Below are positions 18,610 through 28,047 of a stretch of DNA of 54,385 nucleotides, in pieces. Under the pieces are notes generated by a model that saw only the letters and a list, made by a program, of their open reading frames with translations, was not told the origin of the DNA and searched no databases. Each line of letters opens with the position of its first letter. Position 1 is the first letter of the stretch. The position numbers and the translations under genes are program-made. The DNA lies in the NCBI RefSeq assembly GCF_020832045.1, contig NZ_JAFIFK010000022.1, positions 1 through 54,385 of the forward strand, read 5' to 3'. Origin of the DNA: Halomonas sp. Lineage in GTDB: Bacteria; Pseudomonadota; Gammaproteobacteria; Pseudomonadales; Halomonadaceae.

Positions 18610-18689
18610 GGCCTCAACTTCCTGCCGATTGCATCGCGGAGAACAGCGCCGGGTTCTTGACCTGCATTCCCGATGCCGGCTTGTTTCGT

Positions 18690-18695
18690 TATAAT
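18690..18695 (+). promoter_or_regulatory. TATAAT -10 element before cytochrome c4
   Basis: A perfect TATAAT lies in the 258-base divergent gap between engB and the cytochrome c4 gene, about 170 bases before the latter. The -35 at a 17-base spacing is only TTCCCG, so strength is uncertain. The remaining leader to 18867 holds no ORF I can support. Confidence 0.4.
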
Positions 18696-18867
18696 GCGGT
18701 GTCTTTTGTCTGCGACCTGGGCGCGCTAGTGTACCACCGTGCTCTTGCTGGCAGCGACCGAAGCAATGGCGCTTCACGGCAGGGCGAGGCCGGCCTGGTT
18801 TACGAGAGGCTCGGGCTGCTCCCAGGATGCGTACCGGTACAACCCATAACGGCATAGTGAAACTGCG

Positions 18868-19488
18868 ATGAGAAAGTTACTGGCAAGCCTGGCATTTACC
18901 ATCGGCGCCGTTGGCGTCGCCCACGCCGACCTGGAAGCAGACGCCGACGCTGCAGCGGGACGCGAACTGGCACAGCCCTGTGCCGCCTGTCACGGTCAGA
19001 GCGGCATCAGCTCCTCTCCCTCATTCCCGCATCTCGCCGGACAGCAGATGTCCTACACGGCCAAGCAGATCATCGACATCCGCGACGGCAACCGTCTGGT
19101 ACCGGAAATGGTCGGTCAGGTCGACGACTTCTCCGACGAGGACGCCTGGGACGTGGCCGCCTTCTACGCCCAGCAGGATGCCAACGTCGGCCAGGCCGAT
19201 GCCGAGGAAGAGGCGCTGATGCGCGGTCAGGAGCTCTACCGTGCCGGCGACATGGCCAAGGGCATCCCCGCCTGTGCCGCCTGTCACGGCCCCACCGGCG
19301 TCGGCATCAATACCGCTGTTTACCCGGCGCTTTCCGGACAGTTCCCGCAGTACACCGTCGCGACGCTTCAGGACTTTGCCAGCGGCGAGCGCGCCAATGA
19401 CCCCAGCAACATGATGTCGGACATTGCCGCCAAGATGAGCGATACCGACATGCAGGCCGTGGCCAGCTATATCTACGGTCTGCACTGA
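18868..19488 (+). CDS. Cytochrome c4, dihaem periplasmic electron carrier
   Basis: 206 residues with a cleavable signal peptide (cut after GVAHA, near residue 20). Two haem c sites, C38-AA-C41-H42 and C136-AA-C139-H140, sit in duplicated domains of about 90 residues each, the hallmark of cytochrome c4. The axial methionines are probably in LVPEMVGQ and in [11 protein letters not shown]. It carries electrons from the bc1 complex to terminal oxidases. Neighbours engB and dsbA reproduce the common Pseudomonas order, and DsbA-type disulphide chemistry is relevant to c-type maturation. Confidence 0.95.
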   Translation: MRKLLASLAFTIGAVGVAHADLEADADAAAGRELAQPCAACHGQSGISSSPSFPHLAGQQMSYTAKQIIDIRDGNRLVPEMVGQVDDFSDEDAWDVAAFYAQQDANVGQADAEEEALMRGQELYRAGDMAKGIPACAACHGPTGVGINTAVYPALSGQFPQYTVATLQDFASGERANDPSNMMSDIAAKMSDTDMQAVASYIYGLH

Positions 19489-19489
19489 G

Positions 19490-19562
19490 CACTGCATTAT
19501 CCGTTCGCCGGTTCGCTCCGGCAGCATGAGGCGGCTCAGTGCCGCCTCATGCTTATGCAGTG
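19490..19562. terminator. Nested hairpin after cytochrome c4
   Basis: A perfect 12-bp stem (19524-19535 with 19541-19552, 5-nt loop) is enclosed by a second inverted repeat, CACTGCAT/ATGCAGTG (19490-19497 and 19555-19562). No strong T tract follows, so it may act as a mRNA end protector or weak terminator between the cytochrome gene and dsbA rather than a classical terminator. Confidence 0.6.
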
Positions 19563-19676
19563 GAAACGAATTTTTCGGGAACCGTGGTCGACACCAGGGC
19601 TCAAAGTGAGCGATAACCTCACTATTCCGATGTAGCCGCCCCATCTCTCTGCGGTCTCTCAAGGAGCAAAAGATTC

Positions 19677-20324
19677 ATGTTCAAGCCCTTCCGCTTTCTT
19701 CAGTCCGCCGTGATTGCCGTGGCCGGCCTCGGCCTGGCAACGCTCTCTTCGGCCAACCTGGTCGAGGGTCAGCACTACGAACGGTTGCCCGAACCTGTCG
19801 AGACTCGCGTCGAAGAGGGGCAGATCGAGGTGACGGAGGCGTTCTGGTACGGCTGTCCTCACTGCTACAACCTGCAGAACAGCGTGAAAGCGTGGTATGA
19901 CACCCTCGGCGATGACGTCAGCGTGGTGCACCTTCCTGCCACCATGGGCGGCGATTGGAATACCCACGCCGTGAAGTTCTACGCCGCCGAGTCGCTGGGC
20001 ATCCTCGAAGAAGCGCATGCCGATATTTTCACCGCCATTCATGAGGAAGGTCGTCGGCTCAACGACACCGGCAGCATTGCCGCCTTCTTCAGCGACTATG
20101 GCGTCAGCGAGGAAGAGGCCCGCCAGGCCCTGGATGCCTTTGCGGTCAAAGCCCAGGTCAACCAGGCCCACGCACGCATGCGCAGCATGCGCCTGATGGG
20201 CGTGCCGGCCCTGATCGTCGACGGCCGCTATCTGGTGACGCCAAGCACCGCCGGTAGCCTCGAGAACATGCCGCAGATCGCCGATGCGCTGATCGAACGT
20301 GTGCGCCAGGAGCGCGAAGACTGA
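19677..20324 (+). CDS. dsbA: Thiol:disulphide interchange protein DsbA
   Basis: 215 residues. A signal peptide (cleaved near residue 26, LSSA-NLVEG) directs it to the periplasm, where it oxidises cysteine pairs in secreted proteins. The thioredoxin-fold active site is C60-P-H-C63 in FWYGCPHCYN; the cis-proline loop is GVPALIVDG, with Val before Pro as in DsbA. A good ribosome site (AAGGAG) lies 8-13 bases before the ATG. The gene is followed after 2 bases by an EEP-family protein, a pair conserved in pseudomonads. Confidence 0.95.
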   Translation: MFKPFRFLQSAVIAVAGLGLATLSSANLVEGQHYERLPEPVETRVEEGQIEVTEAFWYGCPHCYNLQNSVKAWYDTLGDDVSVVHLPATMGGDWNTHAVKFYAAESLGILEEAHADIFTAIHEEGRRLNDTGSIAAFFSDYGVSEEEARQALDAFAVKAQVNQAHARMRSMRLMGVPALIVDGRYLVTPSTAGSLENMPQIADALIERVRQERED

Positions 20325-20326
20325 CC

Positions 20327-21163
20327 GTGTCTGCCGATCTATCGCACCTGGCCAACGCTCGAACGCCGACTCTGGAAGGTGGGCACCTGAAGCTGCTCAC
20401 CTTCAATATGCAGGTCGGTATCCAGACCTCGGCCTACCACCACTACCTGACCCGCAGCTGGCAGCATCTGTTGCCGCACCCGCACCGGGCGCGGCGGCTC
20501 GACATGGTCAGCAGCGTGTTGAGCCGCTTCGACATCGTCGGCCTGCAGGAGGTGGATGGCGGCAGCTTTCGCTCCAGCCACGTCAATCAGGTCGAATACC
20601 TGGCCACACGCGGCGGCTTCCCTCATCACTTCCAACAGCTCAACCGCAACCTGGGCCGCTTTGCCCAGCACAGTAACGGGCTGCTGTCGCGCCTTGCCCC
20701 GACCCTCGTCGAGGAGCATCGCTTGCCCGGCACGCTGCCGGGTCGCGGGGCCATTCATGCCCGCTACGGCGACGGCCCGGATGCCCTGCACCTCTTCGTA
20801 GCGCACCTGGCCTTGAGCCACCGCGCCCGAATGCGCCAGTTCGACTATCTCAGCGAGATCATTCAGCCACTGCGCCATGTGGTGGTGATGGGCGATCTCA
20901 ACTGCACACCGGAACAGCTGCACGTGCATTCTCGTTTCTGCGCCTCGCTGCCGCTACACCCGGTGCGCCCGCTGCCCAGCTACCCCTCCTGGCAGCCGCG
21001 ACGAGCGCTGGATCACATCCTGCTTTCCGACTCTCTCGAGGCCCGTGACGTCCGCGTACTCGACCACCTTTTCTCCGACCATCTTCCCATCGCCGTGGAC
21101 GTGGCACTGCCGGCGCCCTGCCTCTCCCTGCTCGAGGCGCTGCACAAGCGACAGAACCTCTAG
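20327..21163 (+). CDS. Endonuclease/exonuclease/phosphatase family protein
   Basis: 278 residues from GTG 20327. The EEP fold is recognised from LKLLTFNMQVGIQ (metal Asn), DIVGLQEVDGG (metal Glu), LFVAHLALS (His), VVVMGDLNCTP (Asp/Asn) and the terminal FSDHLPIAVDV (Asp-His). No signal peptide is seen, so it is probably cytoplasmic. EEP members act on DNA, phospholipids or phosphoinositides; the substrate here is unknown. Close linkage to dsbA (2-base gap) suggests co-transcription, but no functional tie is established. Confidence 0.85.
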   Translation: MSADLSHLANARTPTLEGGHLKLLTFNMQVGIQTSAYHHYLTRSWQHLLPHPHRARRLDMVSSVLSRFDIVGLQEVDGGSFRSSHVNQVEYLATRGGFPHHFQQLNRNLGRFAQHSNGLLSRLAPTLVEEHRLPGTLPGRGAIHARYGDGPDALHLFVAHLALSHRARMRQFDYLSEIIQPLRHVVVMGDLNCTPEQLHVHSRFCASLPLHPVRPLPSYPSWQPRRALDHILLSDSLEARDVRVLDHLFSDHLPIAVDVALPAPCLSLLEALHKRQNL

Positions 21164-21264
21164 CGTAGGCAGAGAGAGGACCAGGCGTTGAGGCGCAGGG
21201 ATGACGCCCGCCGCGTAATCGGCGATGATGCGGTCCCTGATTCGCTTCGACACGAGATATCACC

Positions 21265-21813
21265 ATGCACACCGCGAACCGTGATCCGGTCCTGCTCGCA
21301 TGGCTTGACGGCTTTACCGAGGTCGTGGGCCGCTCCATCGCCTGGCTGGTAATCATCATGATGGCGGTACAGTTCGCCATCGTGGTAATGCGCTACGTCT
21401 TCAGCATCCACAGCGTGGTGATGCAGGAGTCGGTGATGTACATGCACGCCATGGTCTTCATGCTGGGGGCCGCCTGGACCCTGCGTCACGATGGCCATGT
21501 TCGCGTCGACATCTTCTACCGCAAGCTCAGCGCCCGTGGCCGAGCCTGGGTCGACCTCTGTGGAACGCTGTTCTTGCTCTTTCCGGTGGTGCTGTTCATC
21601 GCCTGGTCGAGCTTCGGTTACGTGCGCAGCAGCTGGGCGATCCTCGAACGTTCGCCCGACGGCGGCATACCCGGCGTCTATCTGCTCAAGACACTGATCC
21701 TGCTGATGATGGCGCTACTGCTGCTGCAGGGCGTGGCGCAAGTGATTCGGCAGATACTGATTCTGCGCGGCAAGGCGCCGGGCAATACACCAGAACACGA
21801 CGAGGTGGTGTGA
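21265..21813 (+). CDS. TRAP transporter small permease (DctQ family)
   Basis: 182 residues with four predicted membrane helices. The family signs are the first helix SIAWLVIIMMAVQFAIVVMRY, then MQESVMYMHAMVFMLGAAWTLRHDGHVRVDIFYRKLSARGRAWVD split over helix 2 and its loop, where Glu and the R-x-DGHVRVD stretch are typical. It pairs with the large permease that starts 2 bases after its stop. Together they move organic acids driven by a Na+ gradient, with a periplasmic binding protein that is not encoded beside them. Confidence 0.9.
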   Translation: MHTANRDPVLLAWLDGFTEVVGRSIAWLVIIMMAVQFAIVVMRYVFSIHSVVMQESVMYMHAMVFMLGAAWTLRHDGHVRVDIFYRKLSARGRAWVDLCGTLFLLFPVVLFIAWSSFGYVRSSWAILERSPDGGIPGVYLLKTLILLMMALLLLQGVAQVIRQILILRGKAPGNTPEHDEVV

Positions 21814-21814
21814 C

Positions 21815-23230
21815 GTGGAAGCCCTGCTCGAGTTCATGCCGCTGTTCCTCTTTTTCACCGTTTGCGCGGTGCTGATGCTGGGCTATCCCGTCGCCCTGGC
21901 CCTGGCTGGTACCGCACTGATCTTTGCCGGCCTCGGCCACCTGCTGCTACAGATGGGCGTGCCTGTACCCTTCGAGGCGCGCATGATGGGGGCCATGCCC
22001 AACCGTCTCTACGGCATCATGACCAATCAGACGCTTCTGGCGGTACCGCTGTTCGTGCTGATGGGGGTGCTGCTGGAGAAGTCGCGGGTAGCCGAAACCC
22101 TGCTCGACGCCATGGCGCTGCTGTTCGGCACCCTGCGCGGGGGGCTCGGCATCTCGGTAATCCTTGTCGGCATGCTGCTGGCCGCCTCCACCGGTATCGT
22201 CGGTGCCACCGTGGTGACCATGGGCCTGCTGTCGCTGCCGACCATGCTCAAGCGCGGCTACTCGCCGTCGCTGGCGACGGGCAGCATCTGCGCCACCGGC
22301 ACCCTGGGGCAGATCATCCCGCCCTCCATCGCCCTGGTACTGCTGGGCGACGTGCTCTCCAATGCCTATCAGCGCGCTCAGCTGGCCATGGGCGTGTGGA
22401 GCCCCAAGACCGTCTCGGTGGGCGACCTGTTCGTCGGCGCCCTGATTCCCGGTCTGCTGTTGGTGGTGGCTTACATCCTCTACATGATGGCCGTGGCGTG
22501 GCTGAAGCCGGAGAGCGCCCCAGCCGCAGACCGGGATGTACTGAAGAAGGAGCTAGGTCACACCGGCAGCATCCTGCCGCTGCTGATCAAGGGGCTGATA
22601 CCGCCAGTGCTGCTGATCGTCGCCGTGCTGGGCTCGATCCTCGGCGGTTTCGCCACGCCCACCGAGGCCTCGGCGGTGGGGGCCACAGGCGCCTTTCTGC
22701 TGGCCCTGGCCAACCGCAGGCTCAACATCCCCATGCTGCGGGAAGTGGTGTTCACCACTACCAAGGTCACCAGCATGGTGTTCCTGATCCTGATTGGCGC
22801 CGCGCTGTTCTCGCTGGTGTTCCGCGCCTACGGCGGCGAGGAGCTGGTGAAGGAGATGTTCGAGGCGCTGCCCGGCGGCGTGGTCGGCGCCACCCTGGTG
22901 GTGATGCTGGTGATCTTCCTGCTCGGCTTCATCCTCGACTTCATCGAGATCACCTTCGTGGTGGTGCCCATCGTCGGTCCGGTGCTGCTGATGATGGGAC
23001 TCGACCCGATCTGGCTCGGCATCATGATCGCGGTGAACCTGCAGACCTCGTTCCTGACGCCGCCGTTCGGCTTCGCGCTGTTCTATCTCCGCGGGGTGAC
23101 GCCGGAGTCGGTGCCCACGTCCGCGATCTATCGCGGGGTGATCCCCTTCATTCTGATGCAGCTCGGCATGCTAGGAGCTCTGGCCCTGTTCCCGGGGCTG
23201 GCCACCTGGCTTCCCTCCGTCCTGAGGTAG
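21815..23230 (+). CDS. TRAP transporter large permease (DctM family)
   Basis: 471 residues from GTG 21815, about 12-13 membrane helices. Motifs of the DctM half-repeats are visible: LAVPLFVLMGVLLEKS, GTLGQIIPPSIALVLLGD near residue 165 and ATPTEASAVGATGAFLLAL near residue 285. It is slightly longer than TeaC and has an inserted loop (residues about 190-215, SNAYQRAQLAMGVWSPKTVS) seen in a TRAP subgroup. The substrate is unknown; family relatives carry C4-dicarboxylates, alpha-keto acids or mannitol/chloroaromatics. No dctP gene lies within several kilobases. Confidence 0.92.
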   Translation: MEALLEFMPLFLFFTVCAVLMLGYPVALALAGTALIFAGLGHLLLQMGVPVPFEARMMGAMPNRLYGIMTNQTLLAVPLFVLMGVLLEKSRVAETLLDAMALLFGTLRGGLGISVILVGMLLAASTGIVGATVVTMGLLSLPTMLKRGYSPSLATGSICATGTLGQIIPPSIALVLLGDVLSNAYQRAQLAMGVWSPKTVSVGDLFVGALIPGLLLVVAYILYMMAVAWLKPESAPAADRDVLKKELGHTGSILPLLIKGLIPPVLLIVAVLGSILGGFATPTEASAVGATGAFLLALANRRLNIPMLREVVFTTTKVTSMVFLILIGAALFSLVFRAYGGEELVKEMFEALPGGVVGATLVVMLVIFLLGFILDFIEITFVVVPIVGPVLLMMGLDPIWLGIMIAVNLQTSFLTPPFGFALFYLRGVTPESVPTSAIYRGVIPFILMQLGMLGALALFPGLATWLPSVLR

Positions 23231-23239
23231 GGCACAGGG

Positions 23240-23671
23240 TCACTGACAGAGCGGGGCCAGCCACGCCTGAGCGAGATAGAGCACCACGGCGTAGCGGGTC
23301 CCCTTGGCCAGAGTGATCAGCAGGATGGCCCGCCACCAGGGCAGGCGAAAGACGCCGGCCAGTACGGTGAGTGGGTCGCCGATCACCGGGGCCCACGAGA
23401 GTAGCAGGCTCCATTCGCCGAAGCGGTGATACCAGCGCTCGGCACGCGCCAGCCCCTGGGGCGAGGCGGGAAACCAGCGGCGGTGCTGGAAACGGCGGGC
23501 GTAGCGCCCCATCCAGACATTGACCAGGCTGCCCAAGGTATTGCCCGTGGTCGCCACCAGCCACAGCGCCAACAATGGCTGACCCACGCACCACTGTCGT
23601 GCCAGCCACACCTCGGAGCCACCCGGAAGCAAGGTGGCACTGACGAAAGCCACCACGAACAGACTCAGCAT
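23240..23671 (-). CDS. YqaA family membrane protein (DedA-related)
   Basis: 143 residues from MLSLFVVAFVSATLLPGGSEVW; the frame is open further upstream but that part is antisense to thiD. About four membrane helices with the SNARE-associated/VTT-like pattern: FVSATLLPGGSEV, TTGNTLGSLVNVWMGR, then PVIGDPLTVLAGVFRLPWWRA, the re-entrant-loop motif of this superfamily. DedA-type proteins are linked to lipid scrambling or proton-motive-force maintenance; the role of YqaA itself is undefined. Convergent with the TRAP dctM gene and divergent from thiD. Confidence 0.85.
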   Translation of the reverse strand: MLSLFVVAFVSATLLPGGSEVWLARQWCVGQPLLALWLVATTGNTLGSLVNVWMGRYARRFQHRRWFPASPQGLARAERWYHRFGEWSLLLSWAPVIGDPLTVLAGVFRLPWWRAILLITLAKGTRYAVVLYLAQAWLAPLCQ

Positions 23672-23710
23672 TCCGCCCCCTACACCGTTATCTTGCCCTG
23701 AGACGACGCC

Positions 23711-24523
23711 ATGACCCAGCATCGCCCCGTTCCCAATACGCTGACCATCGCCGGCTCCGACCCAAGCGGCGGAGCCGGTATCCAGGCCGATCTGAAGACC
23801 TTCTCGGCGCTGGGCGCCTATGGTACCAGCGTCATCACTGCGCTGACCGCCCAGAACACTCGCGGTGTGCGCGGCGTACATCCGATACCGGTGGACTTCA
23901 TTCGCCTGCAGCTCGATACCCTGCTCGACGACGTGAGGATCGATGCGGTTAAGATCGGTATGGTCGCGAGTCGGGAGGTCGCCGAAACCATTCGCGATGC
24001 ACTACTGACGAAACGACCCCGCTGGATCGTGCTCGATCCGGTGATGGTGGCCAAGAGCGGCGACATCCTGGTCGATGACGCTGGCATTGCCGCGGTACGC
24101 GAGGTGCTTGTCCCACTCGCCGATATCATTACCCCCAATCTGTCCGAAGCCGCTGTGTTGCTGGCACGCCAAGCACCGGCCAGCCGCGACGAGATGATGG
24201 ACATGGTGCCGGCACTGGCCGCTCTGGGCGCCGGCAGCGTGCTGCTCAAGGGGGGCCACCTGCGCGACGACAGCTGCCCCGACCTGCTGATCGAGAACGA
24301 TGCCACACGCTGGGTCGAAGGCACGCGGATCGCCACTTCGAATCTACACGGTACCGGCTGCTCACTCTCGTCGGCCATCGCCGCCCGCTTGGCATTGGGC
24401 GACTCGCTGCGGCAGGCGGTTTGCTCCGCCAAACAGTGGCTCGAAGCGGCACTCACCGAGAGCCGGCGGCTCGATGTGGGCCAAGGGCATGGCCCGGTCC
24501 ACCACTTCCACCGCTGGTGGTAA
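23711..24523 (+). CDS. thiD: Hydroxymethylpyrimidine (phosphate) kinase
   Basis: 270 residues. Phosphorylates HMP and HMP-phosphate for thiamine synthesis. Ribokinase-fold signs: N-terminal [21 protein letters not shown] split around residues 11-31, [23 protein letters not shown], and the anion-hole/catalytic segment [15 protein letters not shown] with the catalytic Asp replaced by the usual Cys of HMP kinases. No TPP riboswitch is seen in the 39-base divergent gap. The thiamine genes thiG and thiS lie about 14 kb away. Confidence 0.94.
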   Translation: MTQHRPVPNTLTIAGSDPSGGAGIQADLKTFSALGAYGTSVITALTAQNTRGVRGVHPIPVDFIRLQLDTLLDDVRIDAVKIGMVASREVAETIRDALLTKRPRWIVLDPVMVAKSGDILVDDAGIAAVREVLVPLADIITPNLSEAAVLLARQAPASRDEMMDMVPALAALGAGSVLLKGGHLRDDSCPDLLIENDATRWVEGTRIATSNLHGTGCSLSSAIAARLALGDSLRQAVCSAKQWLEAALTESRRLDVGQGHGPVHHFHRWW

Positions 24524-24602
24524 CGAAACGGCCTTGCGTCCTCGCCGGCTGCCGCCCATGCTGAAGTCTGCCTCGCCAGGCTCATCGCACCGGAGAGACG
24601 CC

Positions 24603-25448
24603 ATGACCCAAACCCTGCTGTTCGCCTGCGACCTTTCAGCCGAGAATCGTGCCGCTTTCGCTCGTGCCATTCGCCTGGCCACGGAGAGCGGAGCGCGCCT
24701 AGACGTGCTCCATGTGCTCGACCCTTATCTGCCGCGTCGGGTGCTGCATGATCTCGAGGCCGCCATCGTCGACGACATGCAAGCCATCATGACGGATATC
24801 CGCGAGGATTACGCTCTGCCGGAACCCAGCGTGATGCTGCAAACGGTGGCTGGCACCACCTATGCCGAGATCATTCGCGAGGCGCATGACCGCGAGGTGG
24901 ACATGATCGTGCTGGGGGCCCACCGCAAGCGCGGCCTGAGCGATCTGGTTGCCGGGACCACCCTGGCACGGGTACTGAGAAGCGCACCCTGCCCGGTGCT
25001 GACGGTGATCCAGCCGGCCAATCGGGACTGGCAGGAGATCCTGGTGCCCGTGGACTTCTCTCTGGCCAGCCGCCATACCCTACGCGAGGCCCTAAAGCGC
25101 TTCCCCGAGGCCCGCCTGACGCTGCTGCATGCCTGGAACATACCCGGCGAACGCGAGCTGGGCTCCGATAGCGACTACGCCCGCTGGCGCGACCGCGAAG
25201 TGGAGCGCTTGCGCTGCCAGCTCGAACGCGAGACCGACCAACTGATGGCCGAGCTGGACAGCGTACCGGAAGTCGAGCTGGTTCTGGAGCAAGGCGAACC
25301 GCTGGAGGTGCTGCTCACCCGGCTACGGCGTCAGCCCCCCGATCTGCTGGCTCTGAGTAGCCGCGGCCAGCTGGGGCGCCACAGTCCCATCACCGATGCG
25401 CTGCTCTCCGAGCCGCATTGTGACATCATGCTGTGCCGCGCCTGGTAA
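24603..25448 (+). CDS. Tandem universal stress protein
   Basis: 281 residues made of two Usp domains: residues about 1-145 (TLLFACDLSAENRAAFARAI...GAHRKRGLSDLVAGTTLARVLRSAPCPVLTV) and 150-281 (EILVPVDFSLASRHTL...SSRGQLGRHSPITDALLSEPHCDIMLCRA). The first domain has the G-x2-G-x9-G(S/T) nucleotide-loop pattern only in part (GTTLARVLRSAPCPVL), the second less well, so ATP binding is uncertain. Resembles E. coli UspE-type tandem proteins. It stands alone between thiD and dtd. Confidence 0.85.
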   Translation: MTQTLLFACDLSAENRAAFARAIRLATESGARLDVLHVLDPYLPRRVLHDLEAAIVDDMQAIMTDIREDYALPEPSVMLQTVAGTTYAEIIREAHDREVDMIVLGAHRKRGLSDLVAGTTLARVLRSAPCPVLTVIQPANRDWQEILVPVDFSLASRHTLREALKRFPEARLTLLHAWNIPGERELGSDSDYARWRDREVERLRCQLERETDQLMAELDSVPEVELVLEQGEPLEVLLTRLRRQPPDLLALSSRGQLGRHSPITDALLSEPHCDIMLCRAW

Positions 25449-25508
25449 CACTCATCACGCCACGTGGTACCCTTCCAGCGAGCTCATCGCCAGAAGGAAA
25501 CTCGTCGT

Positions 25509-25946
25509 ATGAAGGCCCTGATACAGCGCGTGCGACGCGCCAGTGTGACGGTGGATGGACGGATCGTAGGCGCCATCGACCACGGCCTGCTGGCCCTGGT
25601 GGGCGTGGAGAAGGGTGATGACCAGGCCGCCGCCGAGCGCCTGCTGCACAAGCTGCTGCGTTACCGAGTCTTCAGCGACGAGGCGGGCAAGATGAACCTC
25701 GACCTGCAGCAGGTCGAAGGCGGATTACTGCTGGTATCGCAATTCACCCTGGCCGCCGACACCCGCAAGGGGCTGCGCCCGAGCTTCTCCAGCGCCGCAC
25801 CGCCGGCCGACGGCGAGCGGCTGTTCCATTACCTGCTCGAGCGCGCCCGGGCGGCCTGGCCCCGGGTCGAGAGCGGCGAGTTCGCCGCCAACATGCAGGT
25901 CGAACTGATCAACGACGGGCCGGTGACGTTTCTGCTGGAGAGTTGA
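25509..25946 (+). CDS. dtd: D-aminoacyl-tRNA deacylase
   Basis: 145 residues from ATG 25509 after an AGAAGGA site. Hydrolyses D-aminoacyl-tRNA and glycyl-tRNA(Ala), keeping the genetic code clean. Both signature motifs are present: [21 protein letters not shown] near residues 78-98 and the C-terminal NDGPVTF carrying the cross-subunit Gly-cisPro. The N-terminal [17 protein letters not shown] is nearly invariant in the family. Convergent with the ABC-F gene. Confidence 0.96.
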   Translation: MKALIQRVRRASVTVDGRIVGAIDHGLLALVGVEKGDDQAAAERLLHKLLRYRVFSDEAGKMNLDLQQVEGGLLLVSQFTLAADTRKGLRPSFSSAAPPADGERLFHYLLERARAAWPRVESGEFAANMQVELINDGPVTFLLES

Positions 25947-26016
25947 AGAGGGCCTGTCCCCGGCGCCGCTCGCCTAGGCTAGCCATCGGCACCGTGATGT
26001 CTTTGTTCCGGGCAGG

Positions 26017-27969
26017 TCAGGCCCCGCTTTCGAGAAGCTCCGCTTCCATCGCCTCGAGCGCCTCTTCGGCGGCCAGCCACTCGGCTTCCAGCACCTCCAG
26101 TCGCGACTTGAGCTCGCCCTGGCGGGCCAGCCGCTCGGTGAGCTCTGCCTTGCGCGCCGGGTCGGTGTAGAGCTCGGCCTCGCCCAGCGCCTCCTCCACC
26201 GCGGCAAGCGCCTCCTGGGCCTTCTCCATCGCCTGTTCGGCGCGGTCGCGTGTCTTCTTCAGCGGGCGCAGCTTCTCGCGCAGCTCGGCGGCGGCGCGGC
26301 GGCTCGCCTTGCGATCCTCCTTGGGCGCAACGCTTTCCGCCTGTCGCTCGACCTTGTCGGCGCGCGCTTCTCGGCGTTCGCCCTCCAGCCGCGCCTTGAG
26401 CCAGGCACGATAGTCCTCCAGATCGCCATCGAAAGGCTCGACGCGATGATCGGCCACGCACCAGAACTCGTCGACGCTGGCACGCAGCAGGTGACGGTCG
26501 TGGGACACCAGGATCACCGTGCCGTCGAATGCGGCGAGAGCCTCGGTAAGCGCCTCGCGCATCTCCAGGTCGAGGTGGTTGGTAGGCTCGTCGAGCAGCA
26601 GCAGGTTGGGCTTGCGCCAGGCCACCAGAGCCAAGGCCAGGCGCGCCTTCTCGCCGCCGGAGAAGCGTCCAACCTCACCGAAGACGTCATCGCCGGGAAA
26701 GCCGAAGCCGCCGAGGAAGTTGCGGATCGCCTGATCGCTGGCGGTGGGAGAAAGGCGCTGCACGTGCATGAACGGCGTCGCAGACAGATCGAGGCTCTCG
26801 AGCTGGTGCTGGGCAAAGTAGCCGATGGCGAGGTGTTCACCCGGGATGCGCTTACCTTCGAGCAGTGGCAGCTCGCCGGTAAGCGATTTGATCAGAGTCG
26901 ACTTGCCGGCCCCGTTGGGGCCCAGCAGGCCGATGCGCTGCCCCGGCAGGATGGTCAGTTTGACCTCGTCGAGCTGCACCTTCTCCCGGCCCTCATCGTC
27001 GCGATAGCCGAGCCTGGCCTGATCTAGCACCAGCAGCGGATGCGAGGTCTTGTCGGCAGCAGGCAGGGTGAAATGGAACGGCGAGTCGGCGTGCGCCACG
27101 GCGATATCGCCCATGCGCTCAAGCATTTTCATACGGCTCTGGGCCTGACGCGCCTTGGTCGCCTTGGCTTTGAAGCGCGCCACGAAGCGCTCGATCTCCT
27201 CGCGACGAGCCTGCTGCTTGGCCGCCTCGGCCTGCTGCAGGGCCAGTTTCTCGGCGCGGGTACGCTCGAACGTGGAGTAGTTACCGCGGTAGAGCACCAG
27301 GCGGCGCCGGTCGAAATGGACGATGTGGTCGCACACCGCGTCGAGGAAGTCGCGGTCGTGAGAGATCAACAGCAGGGTGCCGGGGTAGCGTATGAGCCAC
27401 TGCTCGAGCCACAGCAGAGCATCAAGGTCGAGATGGTTGGTAGGCTCGTCGAGCAGCAGCAGGTCCGAGGGCATGAACAGGGTGCGAGCCAGATTGGCCC
27501 GCATGCGCCAGCCGCCGGAAAAGTCCGACAGCGGTCGGTCCAAGTCGGCCTGAGTAAAGCCCAGCCCGATCAGCAGTTGGGCGGCCCGCGACGGCGCGCT
27601 GTAACCATCCAGCGCCTCGATGACACCATGCAGCTCGGCCTCCCGGTTGGCATCTCCCTGCTGGCGAGCCGTCACGAGGGCAGCTTCGGTCTGACGCAGC
27701 TCGCGATCGCCGTCGAGCACGTAGTCGACGATGGGCCGGTCGAGTGCATCGACCTCCTGGGCCATATGGGCGATGCGCTGCCCTCCGCTCATTTCCACAT
27801 CGCCACGGTCGGGGGCCAGGGAGCCCAACAGCAGCCCGAACAGGCTGGACTTGCCGGCACCGTTGGGGCCGACGATACCGGCCTTGTGCCCGGCATGCAG
27901 GGTAAGCTCGGCTTCCTCGAGCAGGGTCTGGGTGCCGCGTTGCAGGGCAACCTGGCGCAATGCAATCAT
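26017..27969 (-). CDS. ABC-F family ATPase (YheS/Uup group)
   Basis: 650 residues with two ABC domains and no membrane segment. Walker A sites are GPNGAGKSSLFGLL (near residue 36) and GPNGAGKSTLIKSL; signature motifs LSDFSGGWRMR and VGRFSGGEKARLAL; Walker B LLLLDEPTNHLDLDAL and its second copy. The linker (residues about 240-300) is rich in Lys/Arg/Gln, and a C-terminal coiled coil of about 100 residues closes the protein. Length and linker suit YheS. ABC-F proteins act on the ribosome; YheS relieves stalling on some nascent chains. The exact subfamily is inferred. Confidence 0.9.
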   Translation of the reverse strand: MIALRQVALQRGTQTLLEEAELTLHAGHKAGIVGPNGAGKSSLFGLLLGSLAPDRGDVEMSGGQRIAHMAQEVDALDRPIVDYVLDGDRELRQTEAALVTARQQGDANREAELHGVIEALDGYSAPSRAAQLLIGLGFTQADLDRPLSDFSGGWRMRANLARTLFMPSDLLLLDEPTNHLDLDALLWLEQWLIRYPGTLLLISHDRDFLDAVCDHIVHFDRRRLVLYRGNYSTFERTRAEKLALQQAEAAKQQARREEIERFVARFKAKATKARQAQSRMKMLERMGDIAVAHADSPFHFTLPAADKTSHPLLVLDQARLGYRDDEGREKVQLDEVKLTILPGQRIGLLGPNGAGKSTLIKSLTGELPLLEGKRIPGEHLAIGYFAQHQLESLDLSATPFMHVQRLSPTASDQAIRNFLGGFGFPGDDVFGEVGRFSGGEKARLALALVAWRKPNLLLLDEPTNHLDLEMREALTEALAAFDGTVILVSHDRHLLRASVDEFWCVADHRVEPFDGDLEDYRAWLKARLEGERREARADKVERQAESVAPKEDRKASRRAAAELREKLRPLKKTRDRAEQAMEKAQEALAAVEEALGEAELYTDPARKAELTERLARQGELKSRLEVLEAEWLAAEEALEAMEAELLESGA

Positions 27970-28047
27970 GCAAGCTCCAACTGACAGAACGGGGGGAGGA
28001 CCGCCGCGCCAGCTTGCCTTGGCGAGCCGACCGGCGTCATCCGGATC

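Noticed and set aside
21862..23316. 484-codon plus-strand frame overlapping the TRAP large permease
   Set aside because: Arg/His/Ala-rich shadow in another frame; the DctM frame has clear membrane helices and family motifs.
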